Shown: in pieces, positions 9,001 to 15,921 of the stretch
Numbering within the stretch: position 1 is the first letter of the stretch
Layout of the letters: each line of letters begins with the position of its first letter
Assembly (NCBI GenBank): GCA_905236455.1
Contig: CAJOPT010000073.1
Location: forward strand, 1-64,000
Direction of reading: 5' to 3'
Source: an uncultured Prevotella sp.
Lineage (GTDB): Bacteria > Bacteroidota > Bacteroidia > Bacteroidales > Bacteroidaceae
Length of the DNA: 64,000 nt
Translations under genes and position numbers: made by a program
Notes under the pieces: model-generated
The model's database searches: none
Seen by the model: only the letters and a program-made list of their open reading frames with translations
What the model was told of the DNA's origin: nothing

Positions 9001-10718
9001 AACTGCCCAAGAATAAGAACAGTTTTGAGAAAGAGTTGACTCTTGGAGCAGATACGGCCATTGAGGTGAGCCATGGCAAAAAGACCAGACGTATTATCGT
9101 TAGTGCCAAGACCACCGAAGGTAAGCCTTATAAGCTTAAGTGGAAGAAGTTGAGCGACAATAAGATTAAGGTCTTTAATAAGACAGACTCAGCAATAAAG
9201 GTAAAGCTCACGGTTACCGCAAAGGAGCCGTTGGATGACAAAGGATGGTATAAGACGGCTCAGTGTCTTGCCCGCGTGATGATGATGGTGCGTAACGTAA
9301 GTTTCTCGTACCGTGATCAGTATGCTATGTCTTTGCCGGGATTCATGCCAACAGTAGGGAATGCGTTCGGTCAGACAAACTCAATGGGACTGATGTCTCC
9401 AGGTCTAGACTTCGCGTTCGGCTTGATAGATGATTGTTACATTGACAAAGCAAAGGAGAACGATTGGCTGATATCTAATGATAACGTTACTAATGCGGCG
9501 ACCAGCAAGACAGAAGACCTGCAGATACGTGCGACACTGGAACCAGTGAAAAACTTGAAGATAGATCTTAATGCCAGCCGTACGGAGACGGTGTCGAAGA
9601 GCGTGCAGTATGTGTATGAGGGCAATCCTACAACGCAGAGTGGAACCTTTACAATGACAACGCTCTCTATTGGTTCTTCCTTTGAGTCGATGGGTGACGC
9701 AAACAATGGTTATTATAGCTCTTCCTTCGAGAAGTTTGTTAATTCTCTCGAAAGCTTCCGTGGAAAGGTTCAGGCACAGTATCCTGAGAGTGGACCTCGC
9801 TCGGCAACAGCTGTCGGTGAGCAATATGGCGAGGTTAATAAGTACAGTGCCGATGTGATGATTCCTGCCTTTCTCAACACCTATACCAGTATGGGTGGCA
9901 ATGGCTTGAAGATCTTCCCGTCATTGGCAAGTGTCTTACCTAACTGGACGATTCGATATAGCGGATTGACACAGCTGCCTTGGTTCCGCGACATCTTTAA
10001 GAGTGTCAACATCAACCATTCTTATAAGAGTATATATGCGGTAGGCTCATATCAGAGCTACAGTACATGGCAAGAGTATATGAACGGACTGGGCTATGTG
10101 CGTGATGCCACAACAGACATGTTGGTTCCAAGCTCCATGTATAACGTCTCTCAAGTGAGCATTAACGAGGCATTCTCGCCACTTCTTGGTGTAGATGTGA
10201 CCTTACAGAATAATCTGACTGCTAAGTTGGAATACCGCCAGACTCGTGTACTGTCTCTCTCAATGACGAGTATACAAGTCAGCGAGGCTTTAAGTAAAGA
10301 CTGGGTTGTCGGTATGGGTTATAAAATCAATAACTTCAATCTCTTTGGTGGTGGAAACCATCGTAAGGTTAAAAGCGGAAAGAAGAATAGTGGTGACGAA
10401 GAGGGTGCAAAAAATAAGAAAAACAACACCTCAAGCAATAAGAGAGGTGGTCTTAACCATGACTTGAACCTCAGGCTCGATATCTCGTATCGCCAGCAGG
10501 CCTCGGTAACAAGAGATATCGCATCTCTTACCAGTGCCGCAAGCAATGGAAACAAGGCCTTTAAGCTTAGCTTTATGGCAGACTATACGCTCAGCCGTCT
10601 GTTGACGATGAGTCTATATTATGACATGCAGACTAACACACCATTGTTGTCTTCGAGCAGTTATCCTACGACAACTCACGACTTTGGTGTAAATATGAAA
10701 CTGTCATTGACGAGGTGA
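3072..10718 (+). CDS. sprA: Cell surface protein SprA/Sov (type IX secretion system outer-membrane translocon), 2548 aa
   Basis: Very large protein directly downstream of ruvA with SprA motifs (SLGPAEKIFGPGGVRIKTQGTAELKFG; DLQFGKLKLQTVLSQKKS). Confidence 0.93.
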   Translation: MNTAKKIWLIVLVLLCVSLLAVGGLRSRESAFFSGRLLDNVYRALATDGRLLDNVLSDFRHGWESAGAVPADTARNKKINMPEVEIDEEEIPDSLLHPRWPVQRTTPITFGDLDQGSYDLQRPENMKQTVEYNDTLGMYIIGNKIGGTYVEAPIMMTPEEYRKWSEKRSFSDYYRSKNQEILQTQGKEKFDFTDMHFSLGPAEKIFGPGGVRIKTQGTAELKFGATLKNIDNPSLPIRNRKTTTMDFDEKINLNVNGKVGDKVNMNLNYNTDATFDFDSQNLKLKYDGKEDEIIKLVEGGNISFPSNNSLVRGASSLFGLRTDLQFGKLKLQTVLSQKKSNSKSVSSKGGVQLTPFEIDVADYEENRHFFLSQYFRSRYDDAMKTLPNVLTGININRIEVWVTNKTGTTTNTRDIIALADLGEGSPNVLPSNSSNNIYNNVKSLPNVRDIDQASQALQGIGMSGGSDFEKLSSARLLNSSEYTINKELGYISLKTALQTDQVLAVALEYTAGGVTYQVGEFASDINDVNSALIVKSLKNTSNNPHQSNWGLMMKNVYYLASSVQKEKFRLDVKFQSDTAGVYISYIPEPQVKDMTIIKLLGADRLDNNNRTHPNGYFDFVEGYTVSNGRVFFPSAEPFGSYMYSYLVSKGISADKAAQYAFTELYDSTKTVAKQIAEKDKYTLVGQFKGTSANVISLGAYNVPQGSVVVTAGGVTLSEGSDYTVDYSAGEVTILNQSIIDAGTSVNVSLESNTDYAQSRKTMLGVNWEYDFSKNFQIGGTLQHLTEQALTTKVAMGSEPLKNTIWGLNVNWKKESQWLTNLLDKIPFLHVTQPSNISFSAEFAQLIAGQSHGTQDNASYLDDFENTKNAIDVSAPTSWIISSVPSLFKNDASYINDLQGGYHRSLLAWYNIDPLFTRRSSSLTPSHIKSDIEQLSNHYVREVYVSELYPNRDQSSYNGATSTLPILNLAYYPTERGPYNFNPNLDNRGRLSSPKDNWGGMMRKLDTNDFETANIEYIEFWLLDPFIYSSKQADASSYGGDLYINLGEMSEDILRDGKKFYESGMAVDGTQSYTETNWGRIPTQATVTYAFATTSGSRSLQDVGFNGLTDEQERQFGSYQAFLNSLNVDQDVRDSIMADPANDNYHYFRGSDYDQVQASILQRYKRINNPQGNSPDSDTRSESYDTSYKTTPDVEDINQDYTLNEYEKYYQYKVSLRPEDMVVGENFIVDKRVATPPLRNGNPDNEKVTWYQFRIPLREYTNKEGSINDFTSIRFMRMFLTGFEKPIVLRFGSLDLVRGEWRVYEQNLTNSASTSGRMAVSAVNIEENNDKTPVNYVLPPGIERAQDPTQPQLVEANEQALAMTVTNLGTGESKAVYKNTTVDLRQYKRLQMFVHANAMEQNVTNLTDNQLAVFVRLGSDYKNNYYEYEIPLKLTPPGVYDKYSRAGCEAVWPEVNMLDISLSVLTSLKKQRNQAKAAGTASYNREFSIYDENRPGNKITIMGNPTLGEVKTMIIGVRNLAGEEKTGEVWVNELRLLEYTNQGGWAAQGTLQVQMSDFGSLNLQGRYITEGFGGLEEGVSQRSKSNDGSYTVTTNLELGKFFPDKAKVSAPLYFSVSNEESRPKYNPLDTDMELKDALDAMDTRERDSLEAIAVTKVFNRNFSLSNVRVGIATKGHPMPYDPANFSFTYSHSHNHTSGETTVYENEDNWRGSINYSWTPVYKAWEPFKKIKSKSKWFDLFKRFGFNWLPQNLTFNTEMIRYYKELQERDMESTEGTSLPLIFDKQFLWNREFSLRWDLTKNFHFNFRSATHAEIEEPYAPVNKDLYPDRYAAWKDSVMTSIRNLGTPLDYNQTVTASYQLPLNQIPILDWVNADANYNSTYTWLRGTDLEDGTSLGNSITTNRTVNLNGTLNMEKLYNHFPFLKKTNDRFNKTNRSSNKRNTKKNGDKKGKDDSKGKDGNGGKEGKDENSGKDNKKKELPKNKNSFEKELTLGADTAIEVSHGKKTRRIIVSAKTTEGKPYKLKWKKLSDNKIKVFNKTDSAIKVKLTVTAKEPLDDKGWYKTAQCLARVMMMVRNVSFSYRDQYAMSLPGFMPTVGNAFGQTNSMGLMSPGLDFAFGLIDDCYIDKAKENDWLISNDNVTNAATSKTEDLQIRATLEPVKNLKIDLNASRTETVSKSVQYVYEGNPTTQSGTFTMTTLSIGSSFESMGDANNGYYSSSFEKFVNSLESFRGKVQAQYPESGPRSATAVGEQYGEVNKYSADVMIPAFLNTYTSMGGNGLKIFPSLASVLPNWTIRYSGLTQLPWFRDIFKSVNINHSYKSIYAVGSYQSYSTWQEYMNGLGYVRDATTDMLVPSSMYNVSQVSINEAFSPLLGVDVTLQNNLTAKLEYRQTRVLSLSMTSIQVSEALSKDWVVGMGYKINNFNLFGGGNHRKVKSGKKNSGDEEGAKNKKNNTSSNKRGGLNHDLNLRLDISYRQQASVTRDIASLTSAASNGNKAFKLSFMADYTLSRLLTMSLYYDMQTNTPLLSSSSYPTTTHDFGVNMKLSLTR
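3156..3270 (+). repeat. Palindromic element family 1, degenerate in-frame copy inside sprA (peptide GRLLDNVYRALATDGRLLDNVLSDFRHGWESAG)
   Basis: GTCTGCC..GGCAGACTCTTAGACAATGTTT and GGCAGACTCTTAGACAATGTTTTATCAGACTTCCGCCACGGATGGGAGTCTGCCG; internal spacing 42 bp. Confidence 0.9.
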
Positions 10719-10740
10719 TGAGGCTTGTCAATGACAGTTT
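10698..10740 (+). terminator. Hairpin overlapping sprA stop codon
   Basis: AACTGTCATTGAC..GTCAATGACAGTT followed by TT. Confidence 0.6.
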
Positions 10741-10741
10741 T

Positions 10742-10773
10742 CGTTATTTCGTTATTTCGTTATTTCGTTATTT
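10742..10773. repeat. Four tandem copies of 8-bp CGTTATTT
   Basis: Direct reading. Confidence 0.95.
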
Positions 10774-10805
10774 CATAATCCCGAAACAATCATGAAATCA
10801 GTAAT

Positions 10806-12380
10806 CTAAACATGAGGATAGTCGGTGGTGAAGTGCAGGCCGCGGCATTCCTTACGCTCTATTGCCCATCGGGTGATGAGGTAGCCTACGTTGATGATGT
10901 TGCGCAGCTCGCAGATGTCCTTGCTGGCCTTGACGCGCTTGAAGAGGGCCTCCGTCTCCTCATATATGAGGTCAAGACGGTCCCAGGCACGTTTCAGACG
11001 GAGGTCGGAACGCACAATGCCGACATAGTTCGCCATAATCTCATTAACCTCCTTGATGCTCTGGGTGATAAGTACTTTTTCTTCATTTGTCATCGTTCCG
11101 TCATCGTTCCACTTTGGCACGTTGGTATTGAAAGAATATTCGTCGACGTGCTCAAGAGAATGTCTTGCAGCTGTCTCAGCATATACCACAGCCTCAATAA
11201 GTGAGTTCGATGCCAGACGGTTGCCGCCATGCAGCCCCGTACATGAGCATTCGCCGATGGCATAGAGGCGGTTGATGCTCGAACAGCCGTTGAGGTCTAC
11301 TTTAATACCTCCACACATATAATGTGCCGCAGGACGCACTGGGATATATTCCTTTGTGATGTCAATGCCAATAGACAGACATTTGTGGTAGATATTAGGG
11401 AAGTGACGCTTTGTCTCATCAGCATCCTTATGAGTCACGTCAAGGCAAACATGGTCGATTCCGTGAATCTTCATCTCTTTGTCTATGGCGCGTGCCACAA
11501 TGTCGCGCGGAGCCAATGACAGTCTCTCATCATATTTCTCCATGAATGACTCCCCCGTAGGCAACCGAAGGATGCCGCCATAGCCGCGCATGGCCTCAGT
11601 GATGAGGAAAGCGGGATGGGTCTCGCCTACATGATGTAGTACTGTAGGGTGGAACTGTACAAACTCCATGTCGGCAACTGTTCCCTTGGCGCGATACACC
11701 ATAGCGATGCCGTCGCCTGTCGCAATGACAGGGTTGGAGGTGGTCATGTATACAGCCCCGACACCACCGGTGCACATCAGTGTCACCTTACTAAGGTATG
11801 TGTCAACTTTTTGTGTCTTTGGGTTAAGCACATAGGCGCCATAGCATTCAATATCCGGCGTGCGGCGTGTCACCTCTATGCCAAGATGGTGCTGGGTAAT
11901 AATCTCCACGGCAAAATGGTTTTCTTTGATATCAATGTTCGGATGGTTGCGTACGGCTTCCATCAGCCCTCGCTGAATCTCTGCGCCAGTGTCGTCGGCA
12001 TGATGCAGGATTCGGAATTCCGAGTGACCGCCTTCGCGGTGCAAATCGAATGAGCCATCTTTCCGCTTGTCGAAGTTCACGCCCCACCTTACTAACTCCT
12101 GAATCTGCTCTGGTGCCATCCTTACGACTTGTTCCACTGCCGCAGGGTCGGAGATATAGTCGCCTGCAATCATGGTGTCTTTGATGTGTTTCTCGAAATT
12201 GTCTACTTCCAAGTTTGTGACTGATGCTACGCCACCTTGTGCGAAAGATGTGTTAGCCTCATCGAGACTTGTCTTGCAGATAAGACAAATCTTGCCTTTA
12301 TGTGCCCGTGCGACTTTCAAAGCATAACTCATACCGGCAACGCCAGCACCGATAATCAGGAAATCGTATTTGTAGGTCAT
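10806..12380 (-). CDS. nadB: L-aspartate oxidase
   Basis: FAD-binding N-terminus DFLIIGAGVAGMSYALKVA, TSFAQGGVASV, HREGGHSEFRILHHADDTGAEIQRGL. Confidence 0.93.
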   Translation of the reverse strand: MTYKYDFLIIGAGVAGMSYALKVARAHKGKICLICKTSLDEANTSFAQGGVASVTNLEVDNFEKHIKDTMIAGDYISDPAAVEQVVRMAPEQIQELVRWGVNFDKRKDGSFDLHREGGHSEFRILHHADDTGAEIQRGLMEAVRNHPNIDIKENHFAVEIITQHHLGIEVTRRTPDIECYGAYVLNPKTQKVDTYLSKVTLMCTGGVGAVYMTTSNPVIATGDGIAMVYRAKGTVADMEFVQFHPTVLHHVGETHPAFLITEAMRGYGGILRLPTGESFMEKYDERLSLAPRDIVARAIDKEMKIHGIDHVCLDVTHKDADETKRHFPNIYHKCLSIGIDITKEYIPVRPAAHYMCGGIKVDLNGCSSINRLYAIGECSCTGLHGGNRLASNSLIEAVVYAETAARHSLEHVDEYSFNTNVPKWNDDGTMTNEEKVLITQSIKEVNEIMANYVGIVRSDLRLKRAWDRLDLIYEETEALFKRVKASKDICELRNIINVGYLITRWAIERKECRGLHFTTDYPHV

Positions 12381-12506
12381 GACTTAATGATTTTACTTTT
12401 TCGCAAAAATAGTGCTTTTTCTTCAATCTTGCAAATAAAACAAATCGTTTTACGCATTTAATCAGAATTTTTATATAAATTTGTACCCGAATAATGGTTA
12501 GAGGAG

Positions 12507-12533
12507 GTCCCGCATCATGTGCGGGATGAGAGG
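12507..12533. repeat. TCCCGCATCATGTGCGGGA hairpin (repeat family 4)
   Basis: Inverted repeat; flank resembles 265-300 on the opposite strand. Confidence 0.5.
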
Positions 12534-12544
12534 TTAAAGGTTAT

Positions 12545-14011
12545 ATGAATAAGAATTTGTTTTTGGCTTTTCTTGTTACGGCCTTAATGGTTCTTTCTGC
12601 TCAGGCACAGAGAGTAAGAACAATACAGCCAGATACAATACCGGCGCAAATGGTATCGCAGGATGATTGTGAGCCTTTGCCAAATGAAGAATTATCTTTC
12701 GGGTTACCTGCCGCAGACGCGACGATGCAAACCGATTCTTCATTTCTTGTGTCTGCCGTCTGCGGCGGCAGACACATAGACAATGTTTTATCAGACTTCC
12801 GCCACGGACGGAAGTCTGCCGTCTGCGGCGGCAGACACATAGACAATGTTTTATCAGACTCCCGACACGGACGGGAGTCTGCCGAATGGGACCGGTTGTT
12901 GCGTTGCCGTCTTGACGCACTGTTGAATGACCCGCTTTTTGAGACCACACAGCTTGGACTGATGGTATGGGACTTGACAGCAGACTCATGTGTGTATAAG
13001 CACAATGAGCGACAGCGTATGCGTCCTGCCTCAATAATGAAGAACCTGACTGCGGTGACAGCCATTGATGTCCTTGGGTTGGATTATCAGTTTAAGACCT
13101 CCCTCTATTACAAAGGAATGATAATTGACAGTCTCCGTACACTTGCCGGTGACATTTACTGTATCGGCGGCATGGATCCGAAGTTCGGGAGTAAGGATAT
13201 GTCTGCCTTTGTGCAGGCAATCAAGTCTTTGGGTATAGACACTATCAGGGGGAGTATCAGTTTTGATGACTCTTTCAAGGATAAAGACCGGTTAGGGTAT
13301 GGCTGGTGTTGGGATGATGACAATCCTGTTCTGACGCCTTTGCTTTGTGACAAGAAGGATGAGTTCTCATTGAGGTTCCTGAGCGAATTGCGCAGGGCGG
13401 GCATCATTATGATTGGTGGGGGAGTACAAAATTCCACAGTACCTATAGGGTCAAGCAAACTCATATGTGAACGGCGGCATTCCATAAAGGAGATTATTAC
13501 GCAGACACTCAAGGAAAGCGACAATCTCTTTGCCGAATCGTTGTTTTATAACATCGCAGCTGCTACTAGTAATAAAGGGATATCCAAAGGAGCCTCTTCG
13601 AAACAAGCCCGCACAGCCGTGAGGCAGGTACTTGCCAAGGCAGGGGTAAACACCAGTGAGGATGATATTGCAGATGGCTCCGGACTCTCCTTGTATAATT
13701 ACGTTACGCCAAACCTGGAAGTACAGTTGTTGAGATATGCATGGAGACACAAGGATATTTATGCGTTCTTGTCTACCGCTTTGCCTGTCGCAGGTGTCGA
13801 TGGGACTCTGAAGAGTCGGATGAAGAACACAGCCGCATGGAAAAAGATATTCGCAAAGACAGGCACTGTTACTGGTGTGAGCTCTCTTGCCGGATATGCG
13901 CAGGCTGCCAATGGGCATGTCTTATGTTTCTGTATCATTAACCAGGGAATAAGTAAAACCAGTGACGGCAGGCGCTTCCAAGACAAAGTGTGTGCCGCCA
14001 TGTGTCAATAA
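12545..14011 (+). CDS. dacB: D-alanyl-D-alanine carboxypeptidase/endopeptidase (PBP4 family)
   Basis: RPASIMKNLTAVTAI (SxxK), ESDNLFAESLF (SxN), AKTGTVTGVSSLAGY (KTG); signal peptide. Confidence 0.88.
   Translation: MNKNLFLAFLVTALMVLSAQAQRVRTIQPDTIPAQMVSQDDCEPLPNEELSFGLPAADATMQTDSSFLVSAVCGGRHIDNVLSDFRHGRKSAVCGGRHIDNVLSDSRHGRESAEWDRLLRCRLDALLNDPLFETTQLGLMVWDLTADSCVYKHNERQRMRPASIMKNLTAVTAIDVLGLDYQFKTSLYYKGMIIDSLRTLAGDIYCIGGMDPKFGSKDMSAFVQAIKSLGIDTIRGSISFDDSFKDKDRLGYGWCWDDDNPVLTPLLCDKKDEFSLRFLSELRRAGIIMIGGGVQNSTVPIGSSKLICERRHSIKEIITQTLKESDNLFAESLFYNIAAATSNKGISKGASSKQARTAVRQVLAKAGVNTSEDDIADGSGLSLYNYVTPNLEVQLLRYAWRHKDIYAFLSTALPVAGVDGTLKSRMKNTAAWKKIFAKTGTVTGVSSLAGYAQAANGHVLCFCIINQGISKTSDGRRFQDKVCAAMCQ
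12683..12744. repeat. Element family 2 (AATGAAGAAT ... ATTCTTCATT, 10-bp terminal inverted repeats), in-frame in dacB
   Basis: About 80% identical by eye to 21917-21979; perfect 10-bp TIR. Confidence 0.8.
12751..12884 (+). repeat. Palindromic element family 1, two units, in-frame inside dacB (SAVCGGRHIDNVLSDFRHGRKSAVCGGRHIDNVLSDSRHGRESAEW)
   Basis: GTCTGCCG at 12751 and 12814 (63-bp period). Confidence 0.95.
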
Positions 14012-14061
14012 AATTAAGAATGAAGAATTAAGAATACTAACCTCTAACCTTTAAACTTTAA

Positions 14062-15870
14062 ATGAACAAACAAAGGATTATTGAATGTGTCCCGAATTTC
14101 AGCGAGGGGCGCGATATGAATGTTATCAAGCAGATTACCGATGTTATTGAGGCTGTAGAAGACGTTAAGCTGCTTGATGTTGATCCGGGAGAAGCAACCA
14201 ATCGTACCGTAGTTACTTTTGTAGGCTCTCCCGAGGCAGTTGTAGAGGCAGCCTTCCAGGCAGTGGCAAAAGCAGGACAACTTATTGACATGCGGAAACA
14301 TCATGGCGCTCACCCGCGTATGGGAGCGACAGATGTCTTACCTCTGATTCCTGTCACTGGCATAACCTTAGAGGAATGTGCAGAGCTGGCACGGCAGCTG
14401 GCGCATCGTATTGCCGATGAACTGAGAATTCCATGCTACTGTTATGAAGCCGCCGCTTATACCCCGGAGCGTAAAAACCTTGCCGTATGTAGAGAGGGTG
14501 AGTATGAAGCTTTGAAGGAAAAGCTTACTACAGAAGGAAAACAGCCAGACTGCATGCCTGATATTAGTGAGCAGTCTGCCGTCATAGATTCGCATTTCAT
14601 GCAGACAGGCTGTACGGCTGTGGGTGCCCGTGACTTCCTGATTGCCGTAAACTTTAATCTTAACACCACTTCTACCCGTCGCGCCAACGCCATTGCGTTT
14701 GATGTGCGGGAGAAAGGTCGTCCCATGCGTGAAGGCAATCCCATTACAGGTAAGATCCTTCGTTATGAGAACGGTGAGCCTATTATGAGACCAGGAACGT
14801 TGAAGTGCACAAAAGCCATTGGCTGGTATATTGATGAATATGGTATTGCACAGGTGTCAATGAATATTACAAATCTGAATGTCACTCCGTTGCATGTGGC
14901 TTTTGACGAGGTCTGCCGTTGTGCCTCAAATCGTGGTGTTCGTGTAACAGGAACAGAGATCGTCGGCCTTATTCCCAAAAAGACCTTGATTGATGCGGGG
15001 AAGTATTTTTTAGAGAAGCAACATCGTTCAACTGGTATCCCTGAAGCGGACATCGTAAAGATTGCGGTCAAGTCAATGGGACTCGATGACTTCTGTCCGC
15101 GGCAGAAGTCATATAAAACATCGTGTCTGTCGCCACAGACGACAGACTGGAAACCTTTCAATCCCAAAGAGAAGGTTATTGAGTATATGCTTGAAGACGA
15201 TAATAAAGAAACGCATAGACTGGTTGATCTGACTGCAAAAGAGTTTGCTGAGGAAACTTCAAGAGAGAGTCCTGCTCCTGGCGGTGGTACGATAGCCGCC
15301 TATATTGGAGCATTGGGTGCCGCGTTGGGTACAATGGTTGCCAACCTGTCGAGCCATAAGGCAGGATGGGATGACCGCTGGCAAGAGTTCAGCCGTTATG
15401 CTGACCAAGGTCAGGAACTGATGTCAGAGCTTTTACGTCTGGTAGATGAAGACACGGAGGCTTTCAATCGTATAATGGCAGCCTTTGGTATGCCTAAGAA
15501 TACAGATGAAGAGCGACAGGTCCGCTCTGCTGCGATACAGGAGGCTACGCTCTATGCCGCACAGGTGCCTTTGCGAACAATGAAAGCGTCATTACGTGTC
15601 TTTGAGCTCTGTCGAGTCATGGCAGAGACAGGGAATCCTAACAGCGTCAGTGATGCTGGCGTGGGAGCCTTGGCAGCCCGTGCAGCTGTATTGGGTGCCG
15701 GCTTGAATGTGAAAATCAATGCGGGGTCTTTAAAGGCTACAAAGTCTAATAGTCTGCCGCCGCAGACGGCAGATATGGCAACTCAACTCATCGACGAGGC
15801 AGACTCCTTAATAAAGATTGCTAATGCGGAGGAGACCGCTGTTATGGAAATCGTAAACTCAAAACTCTGA
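14062..15870 (+). CDS. ftcD: Bifunctional glutamate formimidoyltransferase / formimidoyltetrahydrofolate cyclodeaminase
   Basis: IIECVPNFSEGRD N-terminus, C-terminal cyclodeaminase domain ESPAPGGGTIAAYIGALGAAL. Confidence 0.93.
   Translation: MNKQRIIECVPNFSEGRDMNVIKQITDVIEAVEDVKLLDVDPGEATNRTVVTFVGSPEAVVEAAFQAVAKAGQLIDMRKHHGAHPRMGATDVLPLIPVTGITLEECAELARQLAHRIADELRIPCYCYEAAAYTPERKNLAVCREGEYEALKEKLTTEGKQPDCMPDISEQSAVIDSHFMQTGCTAVGARDFLIAVNFNLNTTSTRRANAIAFDVREKGRPMREGNPITGKILRYENGEPIMRPGTLKCTKAIGWYIDEYGIAQVSMNITNLNVTPLHVAFDEVCRCASNRGVRVTGTEIVGLIPKKTLIDAGKYFLEKQHRSTGIPEADIVKIAVKSMGLDDFCPRQKSYKTSCLSPQTTDWKPFNPKEKVIEYMLEDDNKETHRLVDLTAKEFAEETSRESPAPGGGTIAAYIGALGAALGTMVANLSSHKAGWDDRWQEFSRYADQGQELMSELLRLVDEDTEAFNRIMAAFGMPKNTDEERQVRSAAIQEATLYAAQVPLRTMKASLRVFELCRVMAETGNPNSVSDAGVGALAARAAVLGAGLNVKINAGSLKATKSNSLPPQTADMATQLIDEADSLIKIANAEETAVMEIVNSKL
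15086..15148 (-). repeat. Palindromic element family 1, in-frame at the linker between the two ftcD domains
   Basis: GACTTCTG-TCCGCGG-CAGAAGTC then ATATAAAACATCGT then GTCTGTCG-CCACAGA-CGACAGAC; 63 bp. Confidence 0.85.
15743..15774 (-). repeat. Half-element (hairpin A) of family 1, in-frame in ftcD (SNSLPPQTAD)
   Basis: GTCTAATAGTCTGCCGCCGCAGACGGCAGA identical to part of the GH95 copy. Confidence 0.9.
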
Positions 15871-15921
15871 AGCGTGAAGACTTATATATACGAAACCTGA
15901 GAACCTAAAATAGAACCTTAT

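Noticed and set aside
8870-9030. Lys/Gly/Asp-rich low-complexity segment in sprA
   Set aside because: SprA orthologues often have variable charged linkers here; no palindromic structure seen.
12576-13065. Long antisense ORFs (152-154 aa) across the dacB repeats
   Set aside because: Open only because the palindromic repeat is stop-free in several frames; dacB on + strand is the clear gene.
14573-14595. CAGTCTGCCGTCATAGATTCG in ftcD similar to AGTCTGCCGTCAATGTCGG
   Set aside because: Only ~12 nt shared, no complementary arm; not counted as an element copy.
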